Shown here piece after piece: positions 21,001-27,576 of a stretch of 64,000 nt of DNA. How positions within the stretch are numbered: position 1 is the stretch's first letter; every line of letters starts with the position of its first letter. The translations under genes and the position numbers were made by a program. This stretch comes from Myxococcus stipitatus (GTDB taxonomy: Bacteria; Myxococcota; Myxococcia; Myxococcales; Myxococcaceae): assembly GCF_021412625.1 (NCBI RefSeq), contig NZ_JAKCFI010000002.1, positions 558,001 to 622,000 of the forward strand, written 5' to 3'. Under the pieces are notes generated by a model. That model saw nothing but the letters and a program-made list of their open reading frames with translations, did no database searches and was not told the origin of the DNA.

Positions 21001-21455
21001 GCTTGGGCGCGGCGACGCCGTCGGGGCGTGGGCTCCCCGCCCATGACCCGCACTGCGCCTCGGGAGGCCCCATCGAGCTGCGAGGGATGTTCGACTGCCT
21101 GGAGGACATCACCCTCGAGCCGGCGGCGCGCTTCGCCCGGCTCGACCTGCCCACCTCGCCGGAGCAGACCGGCCACGCGGTGCCCGCGCTCGTCCTGGAC
21201 GCGGCGCTGCGCCTGAGCGCGATGCACGTGGACGGGGTGTCGGACGCGGTGTTCGCCCCCATCCAGTTCCAGCGGGCGACCTTCGACCGGGAGCTGGTGA
21301 CTTCCTCGGCGGGGGCCTCGCCCACGCTGTCCCTGAGGTCGCTGCCTCCTCGCCTGGAGGGAGACGTCCTCCAGTGCGGCACCGTCGCGGCCATCGACGC
21401 GGCGGGCCGTCTGCGGATGCTGCTCGAAGGCGGGCTCGCGCGGCCCATGGCGTGA
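15063..21455 (+). CDS. Multidomain PUFA-synthase-like secondary-lipid synthase: hotdog-AT-KS-CLF-KR-DH
   Basis: The product has 2130 residues. Domains in order: thioesterase-like hotdog (about 1-150); acyltransferase with FLFAGQGS and GHSFGE (about 209-515, Ser near 303); ketosynthase (about 539-1000) with DAACASS (Cys736), EAHGTATPAGD (His869) and IGHVGWAAG (His906). Next is a second, degenerate ketosynthase (about 1010-1240) whose active site reads VDAGGAS, with Cys replaced by Gly, as in chain-length factors. A KR half-domain and KR (about 1260-1800; TGGGRG, TSAFSFIGNDGQADYGAAN) precede a dehydratase (about 1850-1970, His1872 in DHLVRGTPTLPG) and a final hotdog-like half. KS-CLF-DH is the hallmark of Pfa synthases, but the AT-first order, leading hotdog and absence of ACPs are unusual. 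ACPs are supplied by the gene 23 bases upstream; a desaturase follows 29 bases downstream. The product is unknown. Confidence 0.88.
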   Translation: MGYFAVPYEIHFDDTMAYGSHHFLTNFKFQCAGREHLLFSPHFFEEPGFRRDFDRVLLLTYEGYSRNLAPANLGDRLVVLTSFEERGEVGIRFCFRTLKRDGTPVACGYQTVLCADRESGALCAFPSSFLPCFDSLSGMFEPEGGTSFRDRVLRGGTGVTELFPESVKQLARRLLDEPTSQGFGRVVDAHPAAPRPSPEAPRLQLPEGASVFLFAGQGSFDAGLFLRLKALQPELAPELAAVVEVARAHGLDAAPLVAARDVAEVRAVLEQAPQLDQLGIFLSGVMGARWLERQGRVPDVYVGHSFGEIAALTAAGALEPRAGAEVVCLRIRALQSVGEDLGTLAAVALGDEETARAIADSGARGLEVAGRNHARQTVVSGARVELERLRAHLEGMGKGFTYVASRYPFHHRGLSPAAEAFRASLARVETRSPRAIVYSPIEGRAYSGAPGELATALSSHLVRPFDFLGAVEALVGAGSTRFVDCGTQGRLARIVERILPAGGSHETTTIVDLLPEHAPSSAPVSAPTPARERPAPEPDDSIAIVSLGCMLPGGAKDPEAYWRNVRLGISGIVDAGVKDARLVEDFVGPRGTPDRTYTLLTGAVRDEDLVAPAGLAPERFQGYVREQKLLAIALSQAVRGLDEVIHQSAGRIRCFLGSTAEGSAEYDAALSLEAGAALLREKGLSGAEVDGLMRSARSVLGVVAPAEALAPHATLQAVVSDVVGSRVEAVLLDAACASSLYAIALGMKALESGEARLVLAGGVFSPGPGNSCLFSQFNGLSATGSRPFDERADGVIFGEGAGVVGLMRVSDALAAGLRIHAVIRGAGLSSDGRSSSANVPRSEGQVAAMEACYAAAQVDPSTIQYLEAHGTATPAGDATELKSISRVFGGRRKGLQLASVKALIGHVGWAAGAASVIKLCKALEHRRFPKQSNFANPGAELRALGADFEVALDEQPWPDNGDHPRRAATNGFGFGGTNAHLVLEEFREDHVARRAPPASPELVVVAAEGLFPDARGVPSAGIPETVGERFDLAAFRLPATVRLLPDISEDMDPTQGLALSVASALTRKLEGFEALRPGTAIVLGLEGKTRRGVEAVQRVLAASTRRGLRALARESVEEGRRAPLAERFHDEVMAAVRPSGPYTLQGMMPNVTPGRVAGALDVKGPNFVVDAGGASLAAALRATRGVLDSGFELVLVGGAHVLRPGAPVVARAPGEGVTMFAVTTAEHASRRGLKPLCRLRLGQVEGRDSRPHPVLPRHSAEEGLAVLRAVNAAAEGRGTTLCFHPDAATGTQLELQLLPMVAARQEERAPEGFDHSAPIAYHAPVLVERALRETRRYALKDRRVLFIAQDEALARSLADAAGPLCGSGYVIVHAGAPGDGGRVRGIDVSREETAEAGLAALGFEPQLIVSVCRLEPGASEADVVARTASRHEALELLFLAARRSYERLLSGEVELASLCVGGVGPRRVLHPVTGLFAGMLKSLAREVPARAIRAIATSDEPLPVALERVVQELGSEEEGGPSVEVCFDGGTRCVRRLRPTRVAAEGASPLDSNSVVLLTGGGRGVTAVHAEALLRRFGCTVVLLGRSDPTDAPERVLRASDAELPTVEREFYAAELAAGRGVKPPELRARFERYLAVRELRATLDGLARLPGRAVYRVADVTRAEDVSRVVDEIVREHGRLDLVVHGAGTQTSKKLHRRRLGELRTNLGTKLLGLRNLREACASRLGRPVPFHVLTSAFSFIGNDGQADYGAANEALDRLCAWVSDAHGAVHWCSVGWLAWDGIGMTRGSEYRVLGASRQLRGIRADEGAALFLQLVDGRPREPINVQLTESERSFYGLELLPPPTTAPDTARPVTHDIVVDAGSVPCLPDHLVRGTPTLPGTWALDLMLRTAVGSARPELRTVAVEDVRFSRFIRVKHGGRLPLRVEATTLVDAPDRYVVRGRLVGDIVHPSGRVLDRDVVHAEARFTLTREPPRGEQRLGAATPSGRGLPAHDPHCASGGPIELRGMFDCLEDITLEPAARFARLDLPTSPEQTGHAVPALVLDAALRLSAMHVDGVSDAVFAPIQFQRATFDRELVTSSAGASPTLSLRSLPPRLEGDVLQCGTVAAIDAAGRLRMLLEGGLARPMA

Positions 21456-21484
21456 ACCCGAACCCCGAACGAACAGGTGACCAC

Positions 21485-22576
21485 ATGAACTCGACGAACC
21501 TGTCGACGGCGTCCCTGCCCGTCGACGACCCGAAGTCGCTGCGCGCGGAGCTGCGCCGTCTCCTCCCTCCGGAGGCCTTCAAGCCCCAACCCCTCCGGGG
21601 TGTCTTCACACTGGCGCTGGTGCCGGTGATGGCGGCGCTGATGGGGGCCGTGGCCTGGGGTGGGCTGCCCTGGTGGGCCTGCCTGCCGCTCTCCTTCGCG
21701 CTGGGGCAGATGGTGACGGCGGTGGGGCTCGCGGCCCACGAGGCGCTGCACCACGCGGTGTTCCGGAGCCGGCGCCTGGAGGAGCTCATCGGCTGGGTGG
21801 GCTTCGCTCCCTTCCTGGTGACCCCAGGCAACTGGCGGGCCTGGCATGTCCAGGCCCACCACAGCGCCGCGAACATCCACCTCCAGGACCCGGACATCCT
21901 CCCTCGCCAGCCGGACCTGCGCACCCACCGCTTCGCCCGCATGTTCCACGCCATCTCCCCGGGCTCGGGGCACTGGCTCAGCTTCGTCAGCTTCAGCCTG
22001 TTCTTCACCGCCCAGGGCCAGGCGTTCCTCTGGTACCACTGCGACCAGCCCCAGTTCCGGCACGTGAAGCTGAACCGGCTGCGCGAGCGGCTGCTGACGG
22101 TGCTCGTCACGCTGGGGTGGGTGGCGCTGGGCGGGGCCATGGGCCCCAGGGGCGCGCTCTACGCGCTCGTCCTCCCGCTCGTCTTCGCCAACATCTCGCT
22201 GATGATCTACATCGCCACCAACCACTGGCTCCAGCCGGCCTCGGAGGAGCACGACAACCCCTTCGTGAACACGGCCAGCGTGGAGACCCACCCGGTGATG
22301 GACTGGCTCCACCTGAACTTCAGCTACCACCAGGAGCACCACATCTTCCCCGCGATGAGCCCCCGGTTCGCGCCGCTGGTGCGCGAACACCTGCGAAGGC
22401 TCAACCCGGAGGCCTCCACCGTCTACCCCCACCTGCGCGCCCTGCGGATGCTGTACGCCCGCCCGGCGCTGTACTCCCCCACCGACGGGCACACCCTCGT
22501 GGGGCCGGAGGGTACGCCCGCGGTGACGACGGGGGAGCTGCGTCAGCGCCTGCTCGCCCGGGAGACCCTGGCCTGA
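21485..22576 (+). CDS. Membrane fatty-acid desaturase/hydroxylase-like protein, last gene of the lipid-synthase locus
   Basis: This 363-residue integral membrane protein has the three His boxes of the di-iron acyl desaturase superfamily: HEALHH near residue 83, HVQAHH near 121, and HQEHH near 283. Hydrophobic pairs flank the boxes (FTLALVPVMAALMGAVAW; WWACLPLSFALGQMVTAVGL; ALYALVLPLVFANISLMIYI). Such enzymes insert a double bond or hydroxyl into an acyl chain using O2 and electrons from ferredoxin or cytochrome b5-type donors. The ATG is 29 bases after the synthase stop with an AGGTGA site, so the gene is in the same operon and probably tailors the synthase product. Desaturase and hydroxylase cannot be separated by motif alone. 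Confidence 0.88.
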   Translation: MNSTNLSTASLPVDDPKSLRAELRRLLPPEAFKPQPLRGVFTLALVPVMAALMGAVAWGGLPWWACLPLSFALGQMVTAVGLAAHEALHHAVFRSRRLEELIGWVGFAPFLVTPGNWRAWHVQAHHSAANIHLQDPDILPRQPDLRTHRFARMFHAISPGSGHWLSFVSFSLFFTAQGQAFLWYHCDQPQFRHVKLNRLRERLLTVLVTLGWVALGGAMGPRGALYALVLPLVFANISLMIYIATNHWLQPASEEHDNPFVNTASVETHPVMDWLHLNFSYHQEHHIFPAMSPRFAPLVREHLRRLNPEASTVYPHLRALRMLYARPALYSPTDGHTLVGPEGTPAVTTGELRQRLLARETLA

Positions 22577-22595
22577 GCGCTCGGGGGCCGGTGGC

Positions 22596-23939
22596 TCAGA
22601 GGTACTCGTCCACCCAGTCGAACATGCGGTGGTTGGCCACGGCCTGCGCGGCTTCCTGGCAGTGCAGCAGGCCGGTGTCCTCCTCGGTGAAGAGCAGGTA
22701 GTCCTTCGGGCAGGTCAGGGCGTCGAAGAGCTTGCGCGCCTGACCGCTCGAGTACGCCTCCTCCGTGCCGTCCATGACGAGCGTGCGGCAGCGGATGCGG
22801 TGAACGACGGGCACGTTGGTGAACGCGCGCAGCTTGAACATCAGGTCCGAGGGCGAGCTGGCGCCGTGCTTGGACATCGAGTCACGCATGTACCAGCGGT
22901 ACAGGAACACCTGGCCCATCAGCTCCGCCATGGCCGCGTCGAAGGCGGCCGGGTCGGTGTCGAGCAGCGGCATCAGCTCCGGGAACAGGGCGTTGAACTG
23001 CTCGAACATCGACTGGCCCCAGTCCAGCACGCCCGGGTTGGGAATGAGCAGCTTGATGCGCCGCTCGAACGCCGCCGCGCGGGGCACGAGCGCCCCGCCC
23101 ATGCTCCAGCCCCCCAGGGCGATTCGCCGCGAGTCCACGCCCGCGATGCGGACGGCGAAGTCGATGATGGGCGTGATGACCTTCTCCCAGTCCGGCCGGA
23201 AGGCCAGGTGCTGCTCGCGCACGGCCATGCCCTGGCCCGGCGCGTGGACGATGAGGCAGTGGTAGCCCCGCTCCAGCGCCGCGTCGATGACGTACTTGGA
23301 CTCCTCCGGCCACGCGTCCCGCCCCTGGTGGAAGATGAACAGGGGCGCGTGCCCCCGCGCATGGGGCGAGCGGAAGAAGTACCCGGGCAGCGTGGTGCCC
23401 TCGTACGGAATCCGCACGGGCGTGGCGGGCATCCGCAACAGCACCAGCGCCTGCTCGTACGCGATCACCGCCTTGCGGCCTGTCTCCAGGACGCTGGGGT
23501 GCGCCGGGTCCGGATGGTGGATGAGCGCGGCGCGGTAGTAGTTGGCCGCCCGCAACAGCGCCTGCCCCGCGCTGTGACGCCGGTTGCGAGTCAGGCTGGC
23601 GTCGGCCATCCCCCGCAGCCGGTCCGCCGTGCTCACCCACTCCGTGGGCCAGCTCCAGTCATCGCCGGGCACGATGCGGTGCGCGGTGTCCAGCACCTCG
23701 CCGATGTCCGCCTGGGCGCTGTACGTCGCCGCCAGGAAGTGCAGCAGCTGGTTCTCCATCACCGGGTCCGACATCAACCCCAGCTCCCACCAGGGGCGCT
23801 CCGGCGCGTTGGACACCGGGGCGCCGGCGCCCCTCGCGCCAGGGGCCGCGCCAGCGGGCGCCGCGCGCAACAACGCCAACCCTCCGGTGATGCCCAGGCC
23901 CGCGCGGAGCAGGGAACGACGATTCAATGTGTGATTCAT
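22596..23939 (-). CDS. Tat-exported alpha/beta hydrolase
   Basis: The 447-residue product begins MNHTLNRRSLLRAGLGITGG, a twin-arginine signal (RRSLLRAG) followed by an Ala-rich cleavage region, so export of a folded enzyme is likely. After a helical N-terminal region the alpha/beta hydrolase fold shows PLFIFHQGRDAWPEESKYV, IVHAPGQGMAVREQHLAF and the nucleophile elbow GGWSMGG (Ser279), with an acid/His tail near DGTEEAYSSGQ and EEDTGLLHCQEAA. The layout resembles esterases/acylaminopeptidase-like hydrolases with a C-terminal DUF1100-like fold. The substrate is unknown. The ATG at 23939 has GGAGG 9 bases upstream. It converges with the desaturase (19-base gap). Two palindromes upstream suggest tight control. 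Confidence 0.82.
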   Translation of the reverse strand: MNHTLNRRSLLRAGLGITGGLALLRAAPAGAAPGARGAGAPVSNAPERPWWELGLMSDPVMENQLLHFLAATYSAQADIGEVLDTAHRIVPGDDWSWPTEWVSTADRLRGMADASLTRNRRHSAGQALLRAANYYRAALIHHPDPAHPSVLETGRKAVIAYEQALVLLRMPATPVRIPYEGTTLPGYFFRSPHARGHAPLFIFHQGRDAWPEESKYVIDAALERGYHCLIVHAPGQGMAVREQHLAFRPDWEKVITPIIDFAVRIAGVDSRRIALGGWSMGGALVPRAAAFERRIKLLIPNPGVLDWGQSMFEQFNALFPELMPLLDTDPAAFDAAMAELMGQVFLYRWYMRDSMSKHGASSPSDLMFKLRAFTNVPVVHRIRCRTLVMDGTEEAYSSGQARKLFDALTCPKDYLLFTEEDTGLLHCQEAAQAVANHRMFDWVDEYL

Positions 23940-23967
23940 GGCGTGCGACCTCCGAACGACAGGTTCG

Positions 23968-23989
23968 ATGTGTCGAACACCCGACACAT
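23968..23989. promoter_or_regulatory. Perfect inverted repeat in the hydrolase leader, candidate operator
   Basis: ATGTGTCG-AACACC-CGACACAT is a perfect 8-bp dyad with a 6-bp spacer, 29 bases upstream of the hydrolase ATG (23939). The GTGTCG half-site also occurs in the dyad before the YciI-like gene (12615-12626). It could bind a TetR- or MerR-type regulator or form an mRNA hairpin. Confidence 0.4.
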
Positions 23990-24150
23990 GTTTTTCTGTC
24001 ATCCGCCCATCGCGAGAAACCTGACATCGGGAACGCAATGCCAGGCTTCTGGACCGCCAGGACACACGCCTCCCGTGCCAGGGATTGCCCGGCGTGAGAG
24101 GCATTCGAAGGGCACTTCGTGTCCGCGGACCCCGGCCCGAGATCGGCGAC

Positions 24151-24168
24151 TTCAATCAACTGATTGAA
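24151..24168. promoter_or_regulatory. TTCAATCA-AC-TGATTGAA palindrome plus extra half-site, candidate operator
   Basis: An 18-base perfect dyad with 8-bp arms and a 2-bp centre, followed by a third TGATTGA half-site at 24174-24180. It is AT-rich within GC-rich sequence and lies about 210 bases upstream of the Tat-exported hydrolase gene. TetR-family operators have this geometry. No regulator gene is adjacent, so the binding protein is unknown. Confidence 0.45.
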
Positions 24169-24219
24169 TCGTGTGATTGAGTCGCGGGTTTGTCAAGGGG
24201 GGCCGGGGTCGCGGGGACG

Positions 24220-25089
24220 TCACGGGGTGGTGAACTGGGTCAGCCAGTTGAGGTTGGTGCGCAGGGACCAGGGGTCGGTGCCATAGCGCCAGGTGGTGTC
24301 GAGCAGCAGGCCGACGCAGGTGCCGGTGCGCATGTAGCAGTGGTCGGCCTGGAGGTCGCCCACCTGGAGGTCCTTGATGATGTACCAGCCGCTGCCGTTG
24401 CTCTGGAGGCAGTTGGTGGACAGGGGGCAGGAGTAGCCGGTCGTCTCCGTGTTCTGCGAGCGCACCAGGGCCTCCGTGGGCCCGATGAAGATGTCCTGCT
24501 CGCCGTTGATGACGCGCAGGCGGTTGCTGGGCAGGGCGCGGTTGCCATTGGCCACGCAGGAGCTCAGGTTGTAGATGGAGTAGTTGACCCCCGCGCCCAG
24601 GGCGTAGGCCGCTTGGACGCGCGAGTCATGGTTCTTGGCGAGCATGGCCATGACGGACCCCTGGCTGAAGCCCGCGACCACGATGCCCTTGGAGCAGTCC
24701 GCCTTCGAGCGCGCGCACAGCGTGGCGAGCGCGCTCGTGGACCGGCTCCCGTCGTAGGTGCACTTGGCGCGGCTGTTGATGGTGGTGCACGAGCCGAACG
24801 TGGCGTTCTCGTACTCCACGGTGGCCGCGACATATCCGCGCGACGCCATCTCCTCCACCGCGGCCAGCGCGGACGAGTGGTCGTACTGCTCCGTGGTGCC
24901 CACCGTGTAGATGAACACCGGATACTTGCCGGAGGCGGTGGGCTCCTGGCCGCGGATGTTGTACGTCGTGCCGCACAGCGTGCCGCTGCCGCCGCGGTAG
25001 GTCGCCGTGAAGCTGCTCTGCGCCGCCGCCGTGGAGGCCCACGCCAGCGTGAGGACCACGCCCATCAGGAAGCTCGTGCCCTTCTTCAT
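24220..25089 (-). CDS. Secreted alpha/beta hydrolase, lipase/PHB-depolymerase-like
   Basis: This 289-residue protein starts with MKKGTSFLMGVVLTLAWASTAAAQ, a Sec signal cleaved after AAAQ or just before it. The mature part has a serine-hydrolase fold: PVFIYTVGTTEQYDHSSA, then GIVVAGFSQGSVMAMLAKN, where Ser142 in GFSQGS is the likely nucleophile, and NGEQDIFIGPTEAL carrying an Asp suited to the triad. Several Cys pairs (CGTTYN, GSCTTINSRAKC, CARSKADC, CPLSTNC) suggest disulfide stabilisation outside the cytoplasm. The substrate is unknown; an esterase, lipase or feruloyl-esterase-like role is possible. A GAGGAG site precedes the ATG at 25089. The gene stands alone, downstream of the decayed M3 peptidase on the same strand. 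Confidence 0.75.
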   Translation of the reverse strand: MKKGTSFLMGVVLTLAWASTAAAQSSFTATYRGGSGTLCGTTYNIRGQEPTASGKYPVFIYTVGTTEQYDHSSALAAVEEMASRGYVAATVEYENATFGSCTTINSRAKCTYDGSRSTSALATLCARSKADCSKGIVVAGFSQGSVMAMLAKNHDSRVQAAYALGAGVNYSIYNLSSCVANGNRALPSNRLRVINGEQDIFIGPTEALVRSQNTETTGYSCPLSTNCLQSNGSGWYIIKDLQVGDLQADHCYMRTGTCVGLLLDTTWRYGTDPWSLRTNLNWLTQFTTP

Positions 25090-25297
25090 CGTCTCTTCTC
25101 CTCGTTTGGGGTGAGGACGGCGCGGACAGAGGCCTCCGGCTCCCGCCCAGGAGAGTCGTCGACGCGCCGCGCTGTCGTTGAACAACGACTGAGACGAGCC
25201 ATCGCCATGCTCATCCGGCTCGTTGTGTGTCATTAAGCGCGGGGCACGAGTTCTTGTCTATAGTGAATTGTTCGGATATCTCGTTTTGCTGTCTTGC

Positions 25298-25312
25298 TTT
25301 CGCGATGCGAAA
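25298..25312. promoter_or_regulatory. TTTCGC-GAT-GCGAAA palindrome in an AT-rich gap
   Basis: A perfect 6-bp dyad with a 3-bp centre in the AT-richer stretch that precedes the secreted hydrolase gene (start 25089, opposite strand) and follows the M3 peptidase remnant. It could be an operator or a leftover of the decayed gene. Confidence 0.25.
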
Positions 25313-25314
25313 CA

Positions 25315-25589
25315 TCACTGGCTGTTTGTGAATGTTTCGCGCAGCGGAACGAGGTGGGTCACCGGCGTCCCGAGGCGCGGGGCGGGATTCCGCAGGAGGG
25401 CGCTCGGCATCGGCTTTCCCGTCACGTGGTGCACGGCGAAGCGCTCCAGCACCTCGGGGGTCGTCACGGAGGCACGCCCCCGTGAGGTCCCGTCCAGGGC
25501 TCCATCAGCGGGTTGGGCGCGGTGGGCGGGGTGGCGGAGGCGACGCCCGCGACGAGGAAGACGAGCAAGCTGATTCGGTTTCTGGTCAT
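25315..25589 (-). pseudogene. Remnant of an M3-family oligopeptidase: 5' end joined to a distant internal segment in another frame
   Basis: From the ATG at 25589 a signal-peptide-like start (MTRNRISLLVFLVAGVASA) leads to NPLMEPWTGPHGGVPP, which matches the N-terminal NPLL-x-W-x-GPYGGVPPFD block of M3 (Dcp/thimet-like) zinc peptidases. It stops at 25464. One base out of frame, from 25467, the strand reads TTPEVLERFAVHHVTGKPMP, resembling the conserved xPEVLxxYAxHYxTGEPMP segment near the C-terminal third of the same family, and ends at 25315. The HExxH zinc site that should lie between is gone. The simplest reading is a large internal deletion whose junction shifted the frame. No full-length copy is in the window. 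The family assignment is from memory of the blocks. Confidence 0.65.
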
Positions 25590-25653
25590 GATGGCGGAAT
25601 AGGAATCAGCGTCTCTTCACCTCCATCGAATGGAGTTCGTCCCAGAGGCCCTC

Positions 25654-26148
25654 ATGCCCGAGCTCGACCGAATCGATCGCACCATCCTGAGCGCGCTCCA
25701 GAACAATGCTCGGCTGTCGAACAAGGCGCTGGCCGCGAAGGTGGGCCTGGCTCCGTCTTCCTGCCTCGCGCGGGTGCGCAAGCTGGAGGAGGAGGGCGTC
25801 ATCAAGGGGTATCAGGCGGACCTGGACTCCGAAGCGCTGGGGCTCGGCCTCCAGGCGCTCATCTCCGTGCAGCTGCGCCTGCATGTCGGCGAGGCGTTCG
25901 GCAACATCGGTGACCACCTGCGCTCGCTGCCGGAGGCCGTGGCCGTCTACTGCCTGGGTGGGGCCACGGACTTCCTCGTCCACGTCGCGTGCCGGGACAC
26001 CGACCACCTGCGTCGGTTGACCATCCAGTCCTTCACCAGCCGGCCGGAGGTGAGCCGTATCGAGACATCCCTGGTGTTCTCATACGCGCGGCTGGAGTTG
26101 CCGGTGGACCATGCCCACGGCGCCGGCATCCAGCCGCGCGAGCGCTGA
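25654..26148 (+). CDS. Lrp/AsnC-family transcriptional regulator
   Basis: This 164-residue protein has an N-terminal AsnC-type winged helix (LDRIDRTILSALQNNARLSN, KALAAKVGLAPSSCLARVRK, EEGVIKGYQADLD) and a C-terminal RAM ligand domain (LISVQLRLHVGEAF, VYCLGGATDFLVHVACRD, TSLVFSYARLELP). Lrp proteins form octamers or dimers and respond to amino acids. A start at 25654 is preferred over 25630 because AGAGG lies 6 bases before it and the length then matches the family. The upstream neighbour is the M3 remnant on the opposite strand. The stop shares a hairpin with the convergent Spo0M-HEAT gene. Its targets are unknown, but Lrp genes are often self-regulated. Confidence 0.9.
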   Translation: MPELDRIDRTILSALQNNARLSNKALAAKVGLAPSSCLARVRKLEEEGVIKGYQADLDSEALGLGLQALISVQLRLHVGEAFGNIGDHLRSLPEAVAVYCLGGATDFLVHVACRDTDHLRRLTIQSFTSRPEVSRIETSLVFSYARLELPVDHAHGAGIQPRER

Positions 26149-26163
26149 GGCGCGCGGCCTCAG
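26145..26163. terminator. Hairpin overlapping the stop codons of two convergent genes
   Basis: CTGAGGC (26145-26151) pairs with GCCTCAG (26157-26163) around GCGCG. The stem contains the Lrp stop (26146-26148) and the Spo0M-HEAT stop (26160-26162, other strand). With only 11 bases between the genes it is a candidate two-way terminator; no T-tract. Confidence 0.45.
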
Positions 26164-27464
26164 TTCTCCAGGATGAGGCGCGCGTGCGAGCGGACGTCTT
26201 CGTGCGGGTCGCTCGCGGCGAGCTGCTCCCACAGGGGGCGCAGGTGGTCGGGGCACCTGCCGTGGACGCCGCCGACGAGCCGGGTGCGCACCATGAACTC
26301 CTCGTCGGCCGCCAGCGTCTCGATGAGCCCCATCACCTCCGGCGACTGGGGCCAGCGGGGGATGTCGCCGGCAATCGTCGCGCGCACGCGCCAGGAGGCG
26401 TTCTGGACGTTCGCGGAGAAGGCGGGGAGGGCGACGCCCGGGTCGTCCTCGTAGAGCGCGTCCGAGAGCGCGTGCAGGGCCTGGACGCGCACCTCCTCGT
26501 CGGGGGACTCCACCGCGGCCCGCGTCAGCGCCTCCACGATGGCCGGGTCCGCCAGGAGCTTGCCGCCCAGCGCGCGCAGGCCCGAAGCGGCGACCTCCGC
26601 GTCCGGGTCGGCCCGCAGGCGCTCGGCCAGCTCCCGTTGCCGGGGGCCTCCCACGATGGCCAGCTTCTGACCCACGTCCTTGCGCACCCGGGCATGGGGG
26701 CTGTCGATCAACCGCTCGAGGACGAGCTCGCCAATGGGACCGAACATGTGCGTCACGCCGACCACCTGGTCCAGGACCTCCACATCGTCGCTCGAGGTCA
26801 GCTCCAGGAAGGGTTCCAGGTCGCTCTCGTCCGCGCGCTCACCCAGCAGCCGCGCGCAGAGGGCGATGGCGCTGTGACGGAGGCTGCTGTTCGAATCATT
26901 GAACCGGCGCTTGACCACCGCGATGATCGCGTAGTCGTCCAGGGGGGAGAGGTTGTCGTCGATCTCCCGGAGGGCCGCGTCGAAGGCCTCCTCGTCGCCC
27001 TTCAGCAGCGCGGGCCAGCGGGTCATGATGTCGCGGATGCCCTCGGCGTTGATGCCCTCCACCTCGTCCTCCTCGGAGGACGCGTCGCCCTCGACGGAGA
27101 AGGCCACCTTGCCGGAGGGGTCCGCGACCCCGGGGATGTCCGCGGACGCGGTGAGCTGGTAGTCGTGGGTGGGGTCCGCGTCCGAGGGGATGTCCACGCT
27201 CAGCGGGATTTCGACGGGGCTCCCCGCCGGCAGCGCCACGTCCCGCGCGATGGGGCCGTCGAACAGCAGCCGGTGCTCGAAGTCCCCGGCGCCTCCCACG
27301 CGGGAGCCGAGCACCTTGACCTGGAGGGCGGTGATGGTCGCGGCCTTCTTGCCGCCCTTCACCGTGATGGTGCCCGTCAGCGTGTCGCCCGCGCGGACCG
27401 TGTCCGAGTCCAGGCTGATGTCGAGTGAGGTACCACCGCCGAATACGGAGTTGAGGAGACCCAT
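26160..27464 (-). CDS. Spo0M-like domain fused to HEAT repeats
   Basis: This 434-residue protein is soluble, with no signal. Residues 1-125 look like the arrestin-like Spo0M (sporulation-control) fold: MGLLNSVFGGG, LDSDTVRAGDTLTGTITVKG, VPSD-type IPLSVDIPSDADPTHDYQL. An acidic linker (EGDASSEEDEVEG) leads to about 280 residues of helical pairs with HEAT character, such as SSLRHSAIALCARLLGERA, ARVRKDVGQKLAIVGG, EEVRVQALHALSDALYEDD and HEDVRSHARLILEN. Spo0M in Bacillus affects sporulation by an unclear route; HEAT repeats are protein-binding scaffolds. In a myxobacterium a role in development is possible but unproven. It is convergent with the Lrp gene. Confidence 0.75.
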   Translation of the reverse strand: MGLLNSVFGGGTSLDISLDSDTVRAGDTLTGTITVKGGKKAATITALQVKVLGSRVGGAGDFEHRLLFDGPIARDVALPAGSPVEIPLSVDIPSDADPTHDYQLTASADIPGVADPSGKVAFSVEGDASSEEDEVEGINAEGIRDIMTRWPALLKGDEEAFDAALREIDDNLSPLDDYAIIAVVKRRFNDSNSSLRHSAIALCARLLGERADESDLEPFLELTSSDDVEVLDQVVGVTHMFGPIGELVLERLIDSPHARVRKDVGQKLAIVGGPRQRELAERLRADPDAEVAASGLRALGGKLLADPAIVEALTRAAVESPDEEVRVQALHALSDALYEDDPGVALPAFSANVQNASWRVRATIAGDIPRWPQSPEVMGLIETLAADEEFMVRTRLVGGVHGRCPDHLRPLWEQLAASDPHEDVRSHARLILEN

Positions 27465-27576
27465 CGCTCGACTCTAGCCGCTGCGTTTCGGAGCTCAAGG
27501 CTAAAGCAACTACATTGCATGAGCATCGGCGCGACCCAAACGGGGAAAACAGGACCTCGGATGGGGCGCGCGGGGC

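Noticed and set aside
16377..21227. Long minus-strand open frames of 626-934 codons inside the lipid synthase
   Set aside because: Shadow of GC-rich codon bias; the plus strand has full KS, CLF, KR and DH motifs.
25223..25573. 116-codon plus-strand frame upstream of the Lrp gene
   Set aside because: It lacks a ribosome site or domain; the minus strand carries the M3 peptidase remnant over the same bases.
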